Of a stretch of DNA of 64,000 nucleotides, positions 1 through 9,240 are shown in pieces; the first letter of the stretch is position 1; every line of letters starts with the position of its first letter. Under the pieces are notes generated by a model. The model was not told the DNA's origin and ran no database searches. It was given only the letters and a program-made list of their open reading frames with translations. The position numbers and the translations under genes were made by a program. Source of the stretch: an uncultured Dialister sp. (GTDB taxonomy: Bacteria > Bacillota > Negativicutes > Veillonellales > Dialisteraceae); assembly GCA_902462205.1 (NCBI GenBank), contig CABQAR010000003.1:62001-126000 (forward strand). The letters run 5' to 3'.

Positions 1-903
1 TGTGAAATATACGGAATCCACCGCGGGTACGCAGGACTTCTGGAAGGAGATATCTGCCGGCTGTCCAATAGGAACGCAGGCGGAATCATCCTCCGCGGGG
101 GCACCATGCTGAAAACGGCCCGCTGTCCGGCCTTTTTTGATGAAGATAATCAGGAAAAAGGAGCGGAGATCTTAAGAAAATACGGGATAGAAGGACTGGT
201 GGTCATCGGAGGAGACGGCTCCATACAGGGGGCGGCCGCCCTCTCCCGATTGGGGATACCGACCGTGACCATACCAGGCACCATAGATAATGACATGCAC
301 GGTACAGACGAAACCATCGGCCATGATACCGCCATAAATGCGGTGGTCAGCGCGGTCAGCCGTATCCGTGACACCGCATCTGCCCATGACAGGGCAGCCA
401 TCATCGAGGTCATGGGGCGCTTTGCAGGAAATATAGCTCTGTCGGCGGGAATTGCCTGTGGCGCGGAATATATCCTGGTGCCTGAAATTCCGTTCAGCCG
501 TGAAAAACTGGCACGGAGCCTTGTCAACCAGATGAAGGAAGGACGGACGAATAGCATTATCATCTGCGCGGAAGGCGCCGATGACGGCAGAGCCCTCGGC
601 GACTGGCTGAAAGAACGGACAAAGATAGATATCTGCACCACGATCTTGGGCTTTATACAAAGAGGAGGAAGGCCAAGCGCCAGAGACAGCATCTTAGGGT
701 CCCTGCTCGGAGCCGCGGCAGTCAAGGCGCTTCTGGACGGGCAGACCGCCGCCCTGATCGGAATGAATAAAGGCTCGATCCGCATATTAACCTATGCAGA
801 GGCGGAAAAAGAAGAAAAAGTATTCAAGCTCGGCTTATACAATTTAGCCAACGTGTTAGGAGCCGCACAGGAAAACGGAGATATTGCGGAAAGCGGGTTG
901 TAA
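1..903 (+). CDS. pfkA: ATP-dependent 6-phosphofructokinase, 5' end missing
   Basis: Glycolytic enzyme that phosphorylates fructose 6-phosphate to fructose 1,6-bisphosphate in the cytoplasm. The frame is open from base 1, and the first codons encode the family stretch YGIHRGYAGLL, so only the N-terminal nucleotide-binding start lies outside the window. Visible motifs are GGDGS (Gly rather than Asp at the fourth place, as in ATP-using rather than PPi-using enzymes), PGTIDND with the catalytic Asp, GTDETIGHDTA, EVMGRFAGNIA and GFIQRGG. The C-terminal tail after the sugar-binding region has a sequence I do not find typical of the family. There is no obvious terminator in the 47 bases before glf, so some read-through into the polysaccharide genes is possible. 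The family is certain; the ATP preference is inferred from GGDGS. Confidence 0.93.
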   Translation, partial: CEIYGIHRGYAGLLEGDICRLSNRNAGGIILRGGTMLKTARCPAFFDEDNQEKGAEILRKYGIEGLVVIGGDGSIQGAAALSRLGIPTVTIPGTIDNDMHGTDETIGHDTAINAVVSAVSRIRDTASAHDRAAIIEVMGRFAGNIALSAGIACGAEYILVPEIPFSREKLARSLVNQMKEGRTNSIIICAEGADDGRALGDWLKERTKIDICTTILGFIQRGGRPSARDSILGSLLGAAAVKALLDGQTAALIGMNKGSIRILTYAEAEKEEKVFKLGLYNLANVLGAAQENGDIAESGL

Positions 904-950
904 AAATTAATGAATGAAATTGAATTAGTAAATGAGAAGGGCTGGTTTTC

Positions 951-2078
951 ATGGCTGATTTAAAATATGATTACTTGGTTGTGGGAAGCGGGTTATTCGG
1001 AGCTGTCTTTGCCCATGAGGCGCTGAAAGCGGGGAAGAGAGTCCTTGTGATTGATAAAAGGGCGAATATTGCGGGGAATGTGTATACGGAAGATGTGGAA
1101 GGGATTCATGTACATGTTTATGGAGCGCATATTTTCCACACCAATAATGAAAGGGTATGGAAGTATGTCAATGAATTTGCAACCTTCAATAGATTTACAA
1201 ATTCGCCGGTCGCCAATTATCATGGAGAGTTATATTCTTTGCCTTTTAATATGTATACCTTTAATAAAATGTGGGGAGTTGTGACGCCGGAGGAGGCTGC
1301 GACAAAGATTGAGGAACAGAAAAGAGCAGCAGGCATCAGCGAGCCGAAGAATCTGGAAGAACAGGCAATCAGTCTCGTGGGTACTGATATCTATGAGAAA
1401 TTGATTAAAGGTTATACGGAAAAGCAGTGGGGGAGACCGTGTACGGAACTTCCTGCATTTATTATCAAACGATTGCCTGTACGGCTGACTTTTGATAATA
1501 ATTATTTTAACGCTCTGTATCAGGGGATTCCTGTTGGCGGGTATACAGGAATGGTGGATAATATACTGAAGGGCATAGAGGTAGAATTAAATGTCGATTA
1601 TTTGAAAGAAAAGAAAGAGCTGGATCGGCTGGCAGACAAGGTGATTTATACAGGGCCGATTGATGCGTATTTCGGGTATGGATTAGGCCCGCTGGAATAT
1701 CGCAGTGTGCGGTTCGAAACGAAAGTGTTGGACAAACCGAATTTTCAGGGAAATGCAGCGGTTAATTATACAGACAGGGAAACCCCATGGACCAGGATTA
1801 TAGAGCATAAATGGTTTGAGTTTGGGAAAGATAGCCAGGGAAGGGATTTGCCGAAGACAGTGATCAGCAGGGAATACAGTTCAGAGTGGAAGTTGGGGTA
1901 TGAGCCTTACTATCCTGTCAATGATGAAAAGAACGGCGCCTTGTATAAAAAATACAAAGGGATGGCAGCCCAAGAGGGGAATGTTATTTTTGGAGGCCGT
2001 TTGGGCGAGTATAAATATTATGATATGGATGCAGTTATTGCGAGTGCATTGGGATTAAGCAGAAGGGAATTAAAATAA
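951..2078 (+). CDS. glf: UDP-galactopyranose mutase
   Basis: Flavoenzyme that interconverts UDP-galactopyranose and UDP-galactofuranose, supplying galactofuranose for cell-surface glycans. The 375-residue product has the N-terminal FAD-binding motif VVGSGLFGAVFA, the family signature HVYGAHIFHTNNERVW, a GYTEKQWGR block and the C-terminal GGRLGEYKYYDMD that contacts the flavin. Length matches the family. It opens the polysaccharide locus and is followed by a sugar-1-phosphate transferase gene, which implies a galactofuranose-containing repeat unit. GC content is intermediate between the core genome and the AT-rich genes downstream. Confidence 0.96.
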   Translation: MADLKYDYLVVGSGLFGAVFAHEALKAGKRVLVIDKRANIAGNVYTEDVEGIHVHVYGAHIFHTNNERVWKYVNEFATFNRFTNSPVANYHGELYSLPFNMYTFNKMWGVVTPEEAATKIEEQKRAAGISEPKNLEEQAISLVGTDIYEKLIKGYTEKQWGRPCTELPAFIIKRLPVRLTFDNNYFNALYQGIPVGGYTGMVDNILKGIEVELNVDYLKEKKELDRLADKVIYTGPIDAYFGYGLGPLEYRSVRFETKVLDKPNFQGNAAVNYTDRETPWTRIIEHKWFEFGKDSQGRDLPKTVISREYSSEWKLGYEPYYPVNDEKNGALYKKYKGMAAQEGNVIFGGRLGEYKYYDMDAVIASALGLSRRELK

Positions 2079-2124
2079 TGTAAGGATTGCATTTCTCTGT
2101 GCATTTGCAGGGAGTAGAAGCCGA

Positions 2125-2154
2125 TTGCGGGTAATAATAAAAGTTTAGTATAAT
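2125..2154 (+). promoter_or_regulatory. candidate sigma-A promoter before wbaP
   Basis: TTGCGG and TATAAT are separated by 18 bases in the 125-base gap between glf and the sugar-phosphate transferase. The -10 box is perfect and the -35 is partial. It would allow the polysaccharide genes to be transcribed independently of pfkA and glf. No terminator was seen between glf and this site. Confidence 0.5.
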
Positions 2155-2203
2155 ATAAAATCAGTAAACTATAAAAATTAAGATATTCTCTTTGGAGATA
2201 GAA

Positions 2204-3664
2204 ATGAAAAATAATTCGCATGATGTCCAGCTTGGTGAGAATAACATGGCAGGGACTATTTTTAACCGGAAATTTTTTGCCGGCGTGGTATTTGCTTTTG
2301 GCGATTATATTGCCCTGGTTATTTCCGCATACTTGGCATTAACGCTTAGAAATGCAATTATGACATATAATACTTATCATATTTTTTATGCATATATTTT
2401 TTTCTGGATTCCTTTGGTGTACATGTCATTTATTTTATACGGTGGATTATATACCAAACGTATGCTCACCTATAAGATTACAGAAAAATTATTTTATGCT
2501 TCTTTATATGGTACCATTTTCTCCATCATATTAATGTTCAGTACACAAGTTGCCGGAGAGGTCTCAAGGCTGTTTGTAGCATTTTTTGCCATGTTTAGTT
2601 TTCTTATTCTCTGCCTTGTACGTTTTTTTACCAATAATATTCTCAAAAAATTCCATCTTCTCCAGATTCCCATATTGATTGTGGGAGCAGGGCTTTCGGG
2701 AGAAGCGATTGTTCGTGAAATTCGTAAAGACACAGGAATGGGCTACAGGATTATAGGATTCCTTGAAGACAATGAACCAAAGACAAAATATGCAGGAAGA
2801 TATCCTATATTGGGCAAATTTTCAGAATTAGAGAAGATTGTCAAATCTACTGGTGTAGAATCAGTCTTAATAGCGGCTCCGGGATTAGCGCAGGAGGCTC
2901 TTTCCGAATTAATTTATCGTGCGCAGTTTTTAGTGAAAGATGTCGGGGTTATTCCAAATTTAGTGGGGGTTCCTATGTCGAATATAGAAGCGGAATCCTT
3001 TTTTGATGAAAAAATCATGGTGCTGCATATAAAAAACAATCTGGCAAGGAGATCCAACCAGATTATCAAACGTATTTTTGATGTTGTTGCGACTATTGTC
3101 GGCGGTATTTGTATTTTGCCCATACTTCTACTTGTGGCGGTATGGGTATATTATGATTCTCCCGGTCCTGTGATTTATAAACACCGTAGGGTAGGAAAAG
3201 GTGGCAAGGAATTTGATTGTTATAAGTTTCGAAGCATGTGTGTGAACTCGCAGGAGGTTCTTGCACATCTGCTTGCAACAAATCCGGATGCGAAAGCAGA
3301 GTGGGAGAAAGATTTTAAATTGAAAGATGATCCAAGAATCACAAGGAGTGGAGCCTTTCTGCGTAAAACCAGTCTTGACGAACTTCCACAGCTTATTAAT
3401 GTATTGAAAGGGGAAATGAGCCTTGTAGGGCCAAGACCCATAGTCCAGAAAGAAATCTCCCGGTACGAAGAATTTATTAAGGAATATTACAGCGTCTTGC
3501 CGGGAATCACCGGTATGTGGCAGGTCAGTGGAAGAAGCGATATTGATTATCCGGAACGTGTGCGGATGGATAGCTGGTATGTGCATAATTGGAGCGTATG
3601 GCTTGATATAGTCATGCTTTGGAGAACGGTTAGTGTTGTTTTACAGCATAAGGGGGCCTATTGA
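2204..3664 (+). CDS. wbaP: undecaprenyl-phosphate sugar-1-phosphate transferase, WbaP type
   Basis: Integral membrane enzyme that starts repeat-unit assembly by moving a hexose 1-phosphate (galactose or glucose) from UDP-sugar onto undecaprenyl phosphate. The product has about five membrane segments in the first 150 residues, a Rossmann-like domain (ILIVGAGLSGEA, GFLEDNE) and a C-terminal bacterial sugar transferase domain with YKHRRVGKGGK, FDCYKFRSM, RKTSLDELPQLINVLKGEMS and LVGPRP. About 486 residues is normal for the long WbaP form. I start at ATG 2204 because the upstream TTG at 2192 overlaps the Shine-Dalgarno sequence TTGGAGATAGAA. The sugar specificity cannot be read from sequence. Confidence 0.92.
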   Translation: MKNNSHDVQLGENNMAGTIFNRKFFAGVVFAFGDYIALVISAYLALTLRNAIMTYNTYHIFYAYIFFWIPLVYMSFILYGGLYTKRMLTYKITEKLFYASLYGTIFSIILMFSTQVAGEVSRLFVAFFAMFSFLILCLVRFFTNNILKKFHLLQIPILIVGAGLSGEAIVREIRKDTGMGYRIIGFLEDNEPKTKYAGRYPILGKFSELEKIVKSTGVESVLIAAPGLAQEALSELIYRAQFLVKDVGVIPNLVGVPMSNIEAESFFDEKIMVLHIKNNLARRSNQIIKRIFDVVATIVGGICILPILLLVAVWVYYDSPGPVIYKHRRVGKGGKEFDCYKFRSMCVNSQEVLAHLLATNPDAKAEWEKDFKLKDDPRITRSGAFLRKTSLDELPQLINVLKGEMSLVGPRPIVQKEISRYEEFIKEYYSVLPGITGMWQVSGRSDIDYPERVRMDSWYVHNWSVWLDIVMLWRTVSVVLQHKGAY

Positions 3665-3726
3665 GATAGATATGATCATGGTTGTAATAATTGCTAAAGA
3701 AGATATCATATATGGAAGATAGAACA

Positions 3727-4491
3727 ATGAATATAAAAATATTAGTGGCGGCACATAAAAAATATTGGATGCCTGACGATGATATATATGTGCCGATTCA
3801 TGTGGGAGCGGAAGGAAAAGAATCCTTAGGATATGTTCCTGATAATACAGGAGATAATATTTCGTCAAAAAATCCTAATTATTGCGAGCTTACAGGCCTT
3901 TACTGGGCTTGGAAGAATTTGGATTGCGAATATATAGGGTTATGTCACTATAGAAGATACTTCGGAAAGTCCATCCATGCTAGTAGGGACATGAAAAAGA
4001 AAAAGGATGCTATATTTCATCGACCTGATTATGAGGAACTTCTTCGTAGATATGATGTCATCCTTCCAAAGAAAAGAAATTATTACATTGAGACAGTGCG
4101 TAGCCAATATGAGCATGCTCATAATAAATCAGATTTAGATGAAGTGGAAAAAATTATACAAGAAAAATATCCTGATTATTTGAATACCTTTATAAAAGTG
4201 ATGGATAGAAGGAAGCTTCATATATTGAATATGTTTGTCATGAAGAAACATATATTTGATGAATATTGTACATGGCTTTTTGATATACTTTTCACTCTTG
4301 AAAAAAGAATTGATATTTCCGCTTATGATTCTTATGAAGCACGGATTTTTGGCTTTATGTCTGAACGGCTTTTTAATGTGTGGATTGAAAGACAGAATCT
4401 GAAAAAATATGAAGCAAATGTAGTTTTCCTTGAGAATATTAATTGGATACGAAAAGGGAGTAATTTTCTGAAAAGGAAATTTATTAAATAA
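3727..4491 (+). CDS. DUF4422 glycosyltransferase-like protein
   Basis: Predicted cytoplasmic transferase of the DUF4422 family, common in capsule and exopolysaccharide loci and annotated as glycosyltransferase-like. Visible family features are the N-terminal ILVAAHKKYWMP, the central GLYWAWKN followed by YIGLCHYRRYF, the DVILPKKRNYYIETV segment, and NMFVMKKHIFDEYC. I start at ATG 3727, where GGAAG lies about eight bases upstream and the protein begins MNIKILVAAHKKYW as in relatives; upstream TTG 3691 and ATG 3712 would add residues the family lacks. This is the first strongly AT-rich gene of the locus core. Donor and acceptor sugars are unknown. Confidence 0.8.
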   Translation: MNIKILVAAHKKYWMPDDDIYVPIHVGAEGKESLGYVPDNTGDNISSKNPNYCELTGLYWAWKNLDCEYIGLCHYRRYFGKSIHASRDMKKKKDAIFHRPDYEELLRRYDVILPKKRNYYIETVRSQYEHAHNKSDLDEVEKIIQEKYPDYLNTFIKVMDRRKLHILNMFVMKKHIFDEYCTWLFDILFTLEKRIDISAYDSYEARIFGFMSERLFNVWIERQNLKKYEANVVFLENINWIRKGSNFLKRKFIK

Positions 4492-4501
4492 GGAGATAAA
4501 G

Positions 4502-5578
4502 ATGAAAGTCTTGATTGTAGCATTTCATTCAAGAACAATGACACCATATAGTTTACCTTATGAAACAGCCATAAAGAAAACGGGAAATATCTATGATATT
4601 ATTTTCTTTGATCGGTTTACTAATGGTCAGGTTGAACATAATGAGCATGAGTACATTATCCATCGAGTCTGTCCTTTAGGGGGGGATAAGCTGAAGAAAA
4701 TAATACCAATGCTATCTTTTAGAAATAGTGTTATAAAAATAATTAAAAAGGAGAACTATGATAAAATAATCATTTTAAATACACTACCAGGAGTTCTTCT
4801 GAAAGATATATTATTAAAACAATATAAGGGTAAATATATATTTGACATTAGGGACTATACGTATGAAAAATATTCTTTTTACCGTAAGGTTGTGAATAGT
4901 TTAGTCGAAAACTCCGCATTTTCAACAATTTCATCTGCGGGATTTCTTTCTTTCTTGAAACAGAATAAAAAAATAATAATTAATCATAATATCAGCAATG
5001 AAGAGTTTGTTAAGCAAAGTCCATCGTTATCATCTGATAAAGTGCCAATTGTATTAGCATTTATCGGAGCACTTCGTTATTCAGAAATGAACTCCCAATT
5101 GGCCAAAATGTTGAGAGATACTAAGTATTTTTTGTCATTCATCGGTATATCTAATATCGAATGGCATGTTGAAGATTATTGTCAGAGGAATCATATATAT
5201 AACGTTAGATTTTCGGGCTCATTTGATAATACGAAGAAGCCAGAACTTTATAATGAGGTTGATATTATTAATGCATTATATGGTAATAATTCGATAGAAG
5301 TTACTTCGGCATTACCTAATAAGCTGTATGATTGTGTTTTATTTAAGAAGCCAATAGTTGTTTCTGCGGGAACGTATTTAGCTAAAGTTGTTGAAAAATA
5401 TGGATTGGGAGTGGTTGTTTCAGACTTAAGTAATATAAAGGCCGATTTAGATTATTATGTGCAAAAATTTTCAGCTGAATTATTTGTAAAAAATGCCAAC
5501 AAATTCTTAGCTTTGGTAAAAGAGGATCAAAACGTTTTTTACAAAGCATTGAATACTTTTCTGGGGGGAATTGGTTAG
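4502..5578 (+). CDS. probable glycosyltransferase (GT4-like)
   Basis: A 358-residue soluble protein with two Rossmann-like halves, as in GT-B enzymes. The N-terminus MKVLIVAFHSRT, the IFDIRDYTYEK segment, the domain switch near IVLAFIGALRYSEM, and the C-terminal ALPNKLYDCVLFKKPIVVSAGTYLA resemble group 1 glycosyltransferases. The usual E-x7-E motif is weak. A near-perfect ribosome-binding site (AAGGAGATAAAG) precedes the ATG, ten bases after the previous stop, so the two genes are probably co-translated. Likely role: adding one sugar to the lipid-linked repeat unit on the inner membrane face. The linkage cannot be predicted. Confidence 0.7.
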   Translation: MKVLIVAFHSRTMTPYSLPYETAIKKTGNIYDIIFFDRFTNGQVEHNEHEYIIHRVCPLGGDKLKKIIPMLSFRNSVIKIIKKENYDKIIILNTLPGVLLKDILLKQYKGKYIFDIRDYTYEKYSFYRKVVNSLVENSAFSTISSAGFLSFLKQNKKIIINHNISNEEFVKQSPSLSSDKVPIVLAFIGALRYSEMNSQLAKMLRDTKYFLSFIGISNIEWHVEDYCQRNHIYNVRFSGSFDNTKKPELYNEVDIINALYGNNSIEVTSALPNKLYDCVLFKKPIVVSAGTYLAKVVEKYGLGVVVSDLSNIKADLDYYVQKFSAELFVKNANKFLALVKEDQNVFYKALNTFLGGIG

Positions 5579-5681
5579 AATCTCGGAACTATTGAAAAGG
5601 GGATATGTCTTTATAGAAACCGAGGTGTGTAATAAATGAACTCACGTAGAAGAGTTAAATAGGGGGAAAATAAGAGATAGC

Positions 5682-6476
5682 ATGAAGCAATTAAAGAAAA
5701 GAGAAATTCAGGAAAAAGAACTTGATATATTGTTGAAAATAAAAAGATTTTGTAATGATAATGATATATCTTACCGTTTAGCGGGAGGAACTTTACTAGG
5801 TGCAATAAGACATCATGGATTTATTCCGTGGGATGATGATATTGATATATGTATGTCGCGACCTAATTATGATAAGTTTATACATTCTTTTGAAAATGAA
5901 CGGAATCTAATAGTTTTATCAAATAGATTGGGAAATTGGGATGCACCATTTGCTAAAGTAGTTGATCTTTCTACACATATTAATTCAGTATATAATAGCG
6001 CAGAAAAAAATTTATGGGTTGATATATTTCCTGTTGATGGTTTACCAGAGGATACACATACTGTTCAGCAAATATATAAAGAATGTGACATATATAGGCG
6101 TTTATTTATGATTGCAAATGCAAGATTGGGAGAGGGAAAAAGTAAATTTCATAAATATGTAAAATATTTTATTAAGCCAATTGTTAATATATATGGGAAG
6201 GATAGAGTTGTCGAAAGAATTGAGAATATTGCAAGATTATATCCTTATGAGGATTCACATTATGTTGGTGCAATTACGTGGGGGCTTTATGGGATGGGTG
6301 AACGTATGCGGAAAGATGATTTTGAGAAAACGGTTGAGGTTGAGTTTGAAGGATACAAATTCTCAGCGTTTTCCTGTTGGGATAAATATTTAAAAGGGCT
6401 TTATGGTGATTATATGAAATTGCCACCTGCTGAAATGAGGGAAACACATGATATGGAAGTATATCTAATGGAATGA
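5682..6476 (+). CDS. LicD family phosphotransferase
   Basis: Enzyme of the LicD/nucleotidyltransferase-fold family, whose characterised members move phosphocholine, or other phospho-alcohols such as ribitol phosphate, from a CDP-linked donor to a surface glycan. The 264-residue product has the diagnostic block YRLAGGTLLGAIRHHGF, then PWDDDIDICMSR with the metal-binding Asp residues, then LWVDIFPVDGLP. Length is typical. The neighbouring gene encodes an IspD-like cytidylyltransferase, which suggests a CDP-activated substrate made on site. No choline kinase or choline transporter gene is seen nearby, so phosphocholine itself is not the obvious donor group. The family call is firm; the donor is open. 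Confidence 0.88.
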   Translation: MKQLKKREIQEKELDILLKIKRFCNDNDISYRLAGGTLLGAIRHHGFIPWDDDIDICMSRPNYDKFIHSFENERNLIVLSNRLGNWDAPFAKVVDLSTHINSVYNSAEKNLWVDIFPVDGLPEDTHTVQQIYKECDIYRRLFMIANARLGEGKSKFHKYVKYFIKPIVNIYGKDRVVERIENIARLYPYEDSHYVGAITWGLYGMGERMRKDDFEKTVEVEFEGYKFSAFSCWDKYLKGLYGDYMKLPPAEMRETHDMEVYLME

Positions 6477-6504
6477 ACGGATTAATATTGGGAGGGACGA
6501 TATT

Positions 6505-7218
6505 ATGGTACATGTTTTACTTACGGCAGCAGGGATAGGAACAAGAATGGGGCAGGATATACCCAAGCAATTTATGTTTGTAGAGGATAAGCCAATAATA
6601 ATTCATACAATGGAAGCCTTTCAAGTACATCCTTTAGTATCAACTATTACAGTAGTAACCTTACAATCTTGGGTGGATGTTTTATGGGCATATGCGAAGC
6701 AATATAAAATTACAAAACTAAAATGGGTGGTTATAGGTGGTGAAACGGGGCAAGAGTCAATAAATCGTGGGGTTTTGAAATTAAAAGAAGAGTTGCCTAA
6801 TGATTCAGTGGTTATGATTCATGATGGAAATCGTTGCTTTGTGTCAAGCGAAATAATTTCGAACAGTATAGCTGTTTTTAAAGAACACGGAAGTGCCGTT
6901 GCGGCAATACCATGCGTAGAAGCAGTCTTTAAGAGTAATGATATGGGCAAGTCTTCTGATTTGGAAATACCAAGAGAGCAATTATTTAGAACACAAACGC
7001 CGCATACATATACTCTCAAGAAACTATTATGGGCATATGAAAGAGCTAAGGCTCTGAATATGACGAATATGGCAGCAACATGTGTTCTTATGCAGCGATT
7101 AGGAGAGAAAATCTATTTTTCACGAGGATCAGAGCAGAATTTAAAGATAACAACGGTAGATGATTTACTTATATTTAAAGCTCTTTTGCGTACACAGAAA
7201 GATAAATGGATTAAATAA
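6505..7218 (+). CDS. IspD/TarI-like cytidylyltransferase
   Basis: Predicted CTP:alcohol-phosphate cytidylyltransferase that makes a CDP-linked precursor. The N-terminal nucleotide-binding loop LLTAAGIGTRMGQDIPKQF, the VIGGETGQESINRG block, the VMIHDGNRCFV segment and LFRTQTPHTY are all family hallmarks. IspD of the MEP isoprenoid pathway and TarI/Bcs1-type ribitol-5-phosphate cytidylyltransferases share these motifs. Location between licD and an SDR gene inside a polysaccharide locus argues for the TarI-like role and against a housekeeping IspD. The Asn in HDGNRC, where IspD has HDAAR, also points away from IspD. A strong GGGAGGGAC site precedes the ATG. The next gene starts directly after its stop. 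Confidence 0.83.
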   Translation: MVHVLLTAAGIGTRMGQDIPKQFMFVEDKPIIIHTMEAFQVHPLVSTITVVTLQSWVDVLWAYAKQYKITKLKWVVIGGETGQESINRGVLKLKEELPNDSVVMIHDGNRCFVSSEIISNSIAVFKEHGSAVAAIPCVEAVFKSNDMGKSSDLEIPREQLFRTQTPHTYTLKKLLWAYERAKALNMTNMAATCVLMQRLGEKIYFSRGSEQNLKITTVDDLLIFKALLRTQKDKWIK

Positions 7219-8259
7219 ATGATATATAGTAAAGAATATTGGAATGATGTGTCTTTAGTAATACGGAATATCCCTAATAAAGATTGCTTGAGGGGTAAGA
7301 CAGTCTTTATGACTGGCGGAACAGGTTTAATTGGCTCAACCGTAGTAGATATCTTATGCTATTTAAATAAAGAAATGGATATGAATATTAACGTATGCCT
7401 TGGGGTTAGGGATGAATCTAAGGCACGTGCTCGGTTTAATGTCAAGAATGATCATGATAATATAAAATTTATTTTTTTTGATGCGACAAAAGAAAATGTA
7501 ATTAATGTAGAGGCTGATTACATTATTTACGCGGCTGGTGGTGCTAATCCTACCGCTTATTCATTAAGGCCGGTGGAAACGATACTGTCTAATTTGGTTG
7601 GATTAAACAGTATATTATATCAGTATTCCCATAAATCTATAGGACGGTTACTTTATATTTCGTCAAGTGAGGTTTACGGAAAAAAGAATAATAGAAGGCC
7701 GTATGAAGAAAATGAATATGGATATGTAGATATATTGAATTCACGTTCCTGTTATCCACTTGCTAAACGTTTGGCCGAAAATCTATGTATTTCTTATTAT
7801 AAAGAATATGGCGTTAACATTGTTATTGCAAGGCCTGGACATATTTATGGTCCTAATATTATGGATGGTGATGACAGAGCTTCGGCACAGTTTTCTAGAA
7901 ATGCGATTGCTAAAAGTTCAATTATACTAAAAAGTAATGGTGAACAAATAAGATCATATTGTTATTCATTAGATTGTGCCTCGGCAATTTTAGCGATACT
8001 TATTAATGGAAATGTATGTGAGGCATATAATATATCAAATCCTGATTCAATTATTTCCATCCGAACATTAGCGAATGAGTTTTCACAGCAGGCGGGAACA
8101 AATCTTGTTTTTGAAAATCCTACTGATAGTGAGAGATGTGGATATAATCTCATGAATAACTCGTCGTTGGATTCAGGAAAACTGGAAAAATTAGGATGGA
8201 GGGGAATGTTTGATTTAACAACGGGAGTAGGGCGGACAATAAAGTTTTTAAAAGGGTAA
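7219..8259 (+). CDS. NAD-dependent epimerase/dehydratase (extended SDR)
   Basis: Extended short-chain dehydrogenase of 346 residues with the nucleotide-binding motif MTGGTGLIGSTVV, the substrate-site SSSEVYGKK, a catalytic pair in CYPLAKRLAEN (Tyr-x3-Lys) and the RPGHIYGPNI block. It starts immediately after the stop of the cytidylyltransferase gene with no clear Shine-Dalgarno, which implies translational coupling and a shared pathway. In TarI/TarJ systems the partner is a reductase that makes ribitol 5-phosphate; here an SDR stands in that place, so it may form or modify the alcohol that LicD finally transfers. The exact reaction is unknown. Confidence 0.82.
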   Translation: MIYSKEYWNDVSLVIRNIPNKDCLRGKTVFMTGGTGLIGSTVVDILCYLNKEMDMNINVCLGVRDESKARARFNVKNDHDNIKFIFFDATKENVINVEADYIIYAAGGANPTAYSLRPVETILSNLVGLNSILYQYSHKSIGRLLYISSSEVYGKKNNRRPYEENEYGYVDILNSRSCYPLAKRLAENLCISYYKEYGVNIVIARPGHIYGPNIMDGDDRASAQFSRNAIAKSSIILKSNGEQIRSYCYSLDCASAILAILINGNVCEAYNISNPDSIISIRTLANEFSQQAGTNLVFENPTDSERCGYNLMNNSSLDSGKLEKLGWRGMFDLTTGVGRTIKFLKG

Positions 8260-8262
8260 AAT

Positions 8263-9240
8263 ATGAAATATATTACAATGTTTTTCGATGGACAAATGGA
8301 AATAAATTTATATCATGATTTAATGAATTTACAGCAAGTAAACAATTATAGATTTATGCGTCCATATGAATCTACAGTTATGAATTTCCTTCGTCGCGTA
8401 CATACAAGCATGAAAATTGCCAAGTGTTTCGATCTTCCGTATAAGCATATTTGGTATCAGTCATTATTTGATATGATTGAAAAAGACTCGTGCATTATTT
8501 TTTCAACGATGTCTCTTACTCGACTTAGTTTAAAAGAACTGAGAAAAATTCAAAATCATATAAATAAGCCTAAGATGGTATTACTTATAATTGATTCTTT
8601 GCATGCGCATTCTCCCCATTTAGAATTCGCTATGGATAAGATTTTTCATTTTAATTGGGATTTAATATTATCTTTTGATGAACATGATTGTTCTGAATTT
8701 GGTTTTAAATATTTGGGAATGTGCTATTACTCGGATTTATTAAGAGGAATACCGCAAGGAACTATTAATAGTGATTTATATTATGTTGGGGCAGATAAGG
8801 GAAATCGTGGAAAACTTGTGAGGGAAATATATGATAAGGCAAGAAAGAAACAGGTTCATTGTAATTTTTTCATTGTAACATCTAATGATCAACAGGCTAA
8901 GTCGGGAATGAGATTTTCTCAAAAATGGATTCCATATAGTGCTGTCTTAAAAGATGTAGGTCAAACAAATTGCGTTTTAGAAGTTTTGCAAGAGGGACAG
9001 CAAACACAGTCAGTACGTTATTTTGAGGCAGTATGTTATAATAAAAAACTTTTAACTAATAATCCTAATTTATCGAAATTACCTTTTTATGATTCAAGAT
9101 TTATGAGGTATTTTAAGGAAATAGATGATATAGATTTTGATTGGATACAAAAGGTAGATAGGATTAATTATGGATACAATAATGAATTCTCACCCAAACA
9201 AATCCTTTTGTTAATTGAAAAGTTTTTGTTTGTAAATTAA
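8263..9240 (+). CDS. CgeB-like polysaccharide biosynthesis protein
   Basis: A 325-residue soluble protein without a signal peptide. The segment WDLILSFDEHDCSEFGFKYL, the SDLYYVGADKGNRGKLVREIY block that begins the second half, and the late VLQEGQQTQSVRYFEAVCYNKKLLTNN resemble putative GT-B-like proteins of capsule loci. In such proteins the late Glu-containing motif corresponds to the sugar-nucleotide site. Start ATG 8263 follows AAAAGGGT at good distance, three bases after the SDR gene. Probable role: a glycosyltransferase for the repeat unit, possibly acting with the LicD group. I cannot assign a named family with certainty. Confidence 0.58.
   Translation: MKYITMFFDGQMEINLYHDLMNLQQVNNYRFMRPYESTVMNFLRRVHTSMKIAKCFDLPYKHIWYQSLFDMIEKDSCIIFSTMSLTRLSLKELRKIQNHINKPKMVLLIIDSLHAHSPHLEFAMDKIFHFNWDLILSFDEHDCSEFGFKYLGMCYYSDLLRGIPQGTINSDLYYVGADKGNRGKLVREIYDKARKKQVHCNFFIVTSNDQQAKSGMRFSQKWIPYSAVLKDVGQTNCVLEVLQEGQQTQSVRYFEAVCYNKKLLTNNPNLSKLPFYDSRFMRYFKEIDDIDFDWIQKVDRINYGYNNEFSPKQILLLIEKFLFVN

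Noticed and set aside
2192..2203. TTG start for the WbaP gene
   Set aside because: The TTG is part of the Shine-Dalgarno region TTGGAGAT, which serves ATG 2204.
6505..7218. Housekeeping ispD of the MEP pathway
   Set aside because: Placement between licD and an SDR gene in the AT-rich capsule core, and the HDGNRC motif, favour a polymer-related cytidylyltransferase. It is not fully excluded.
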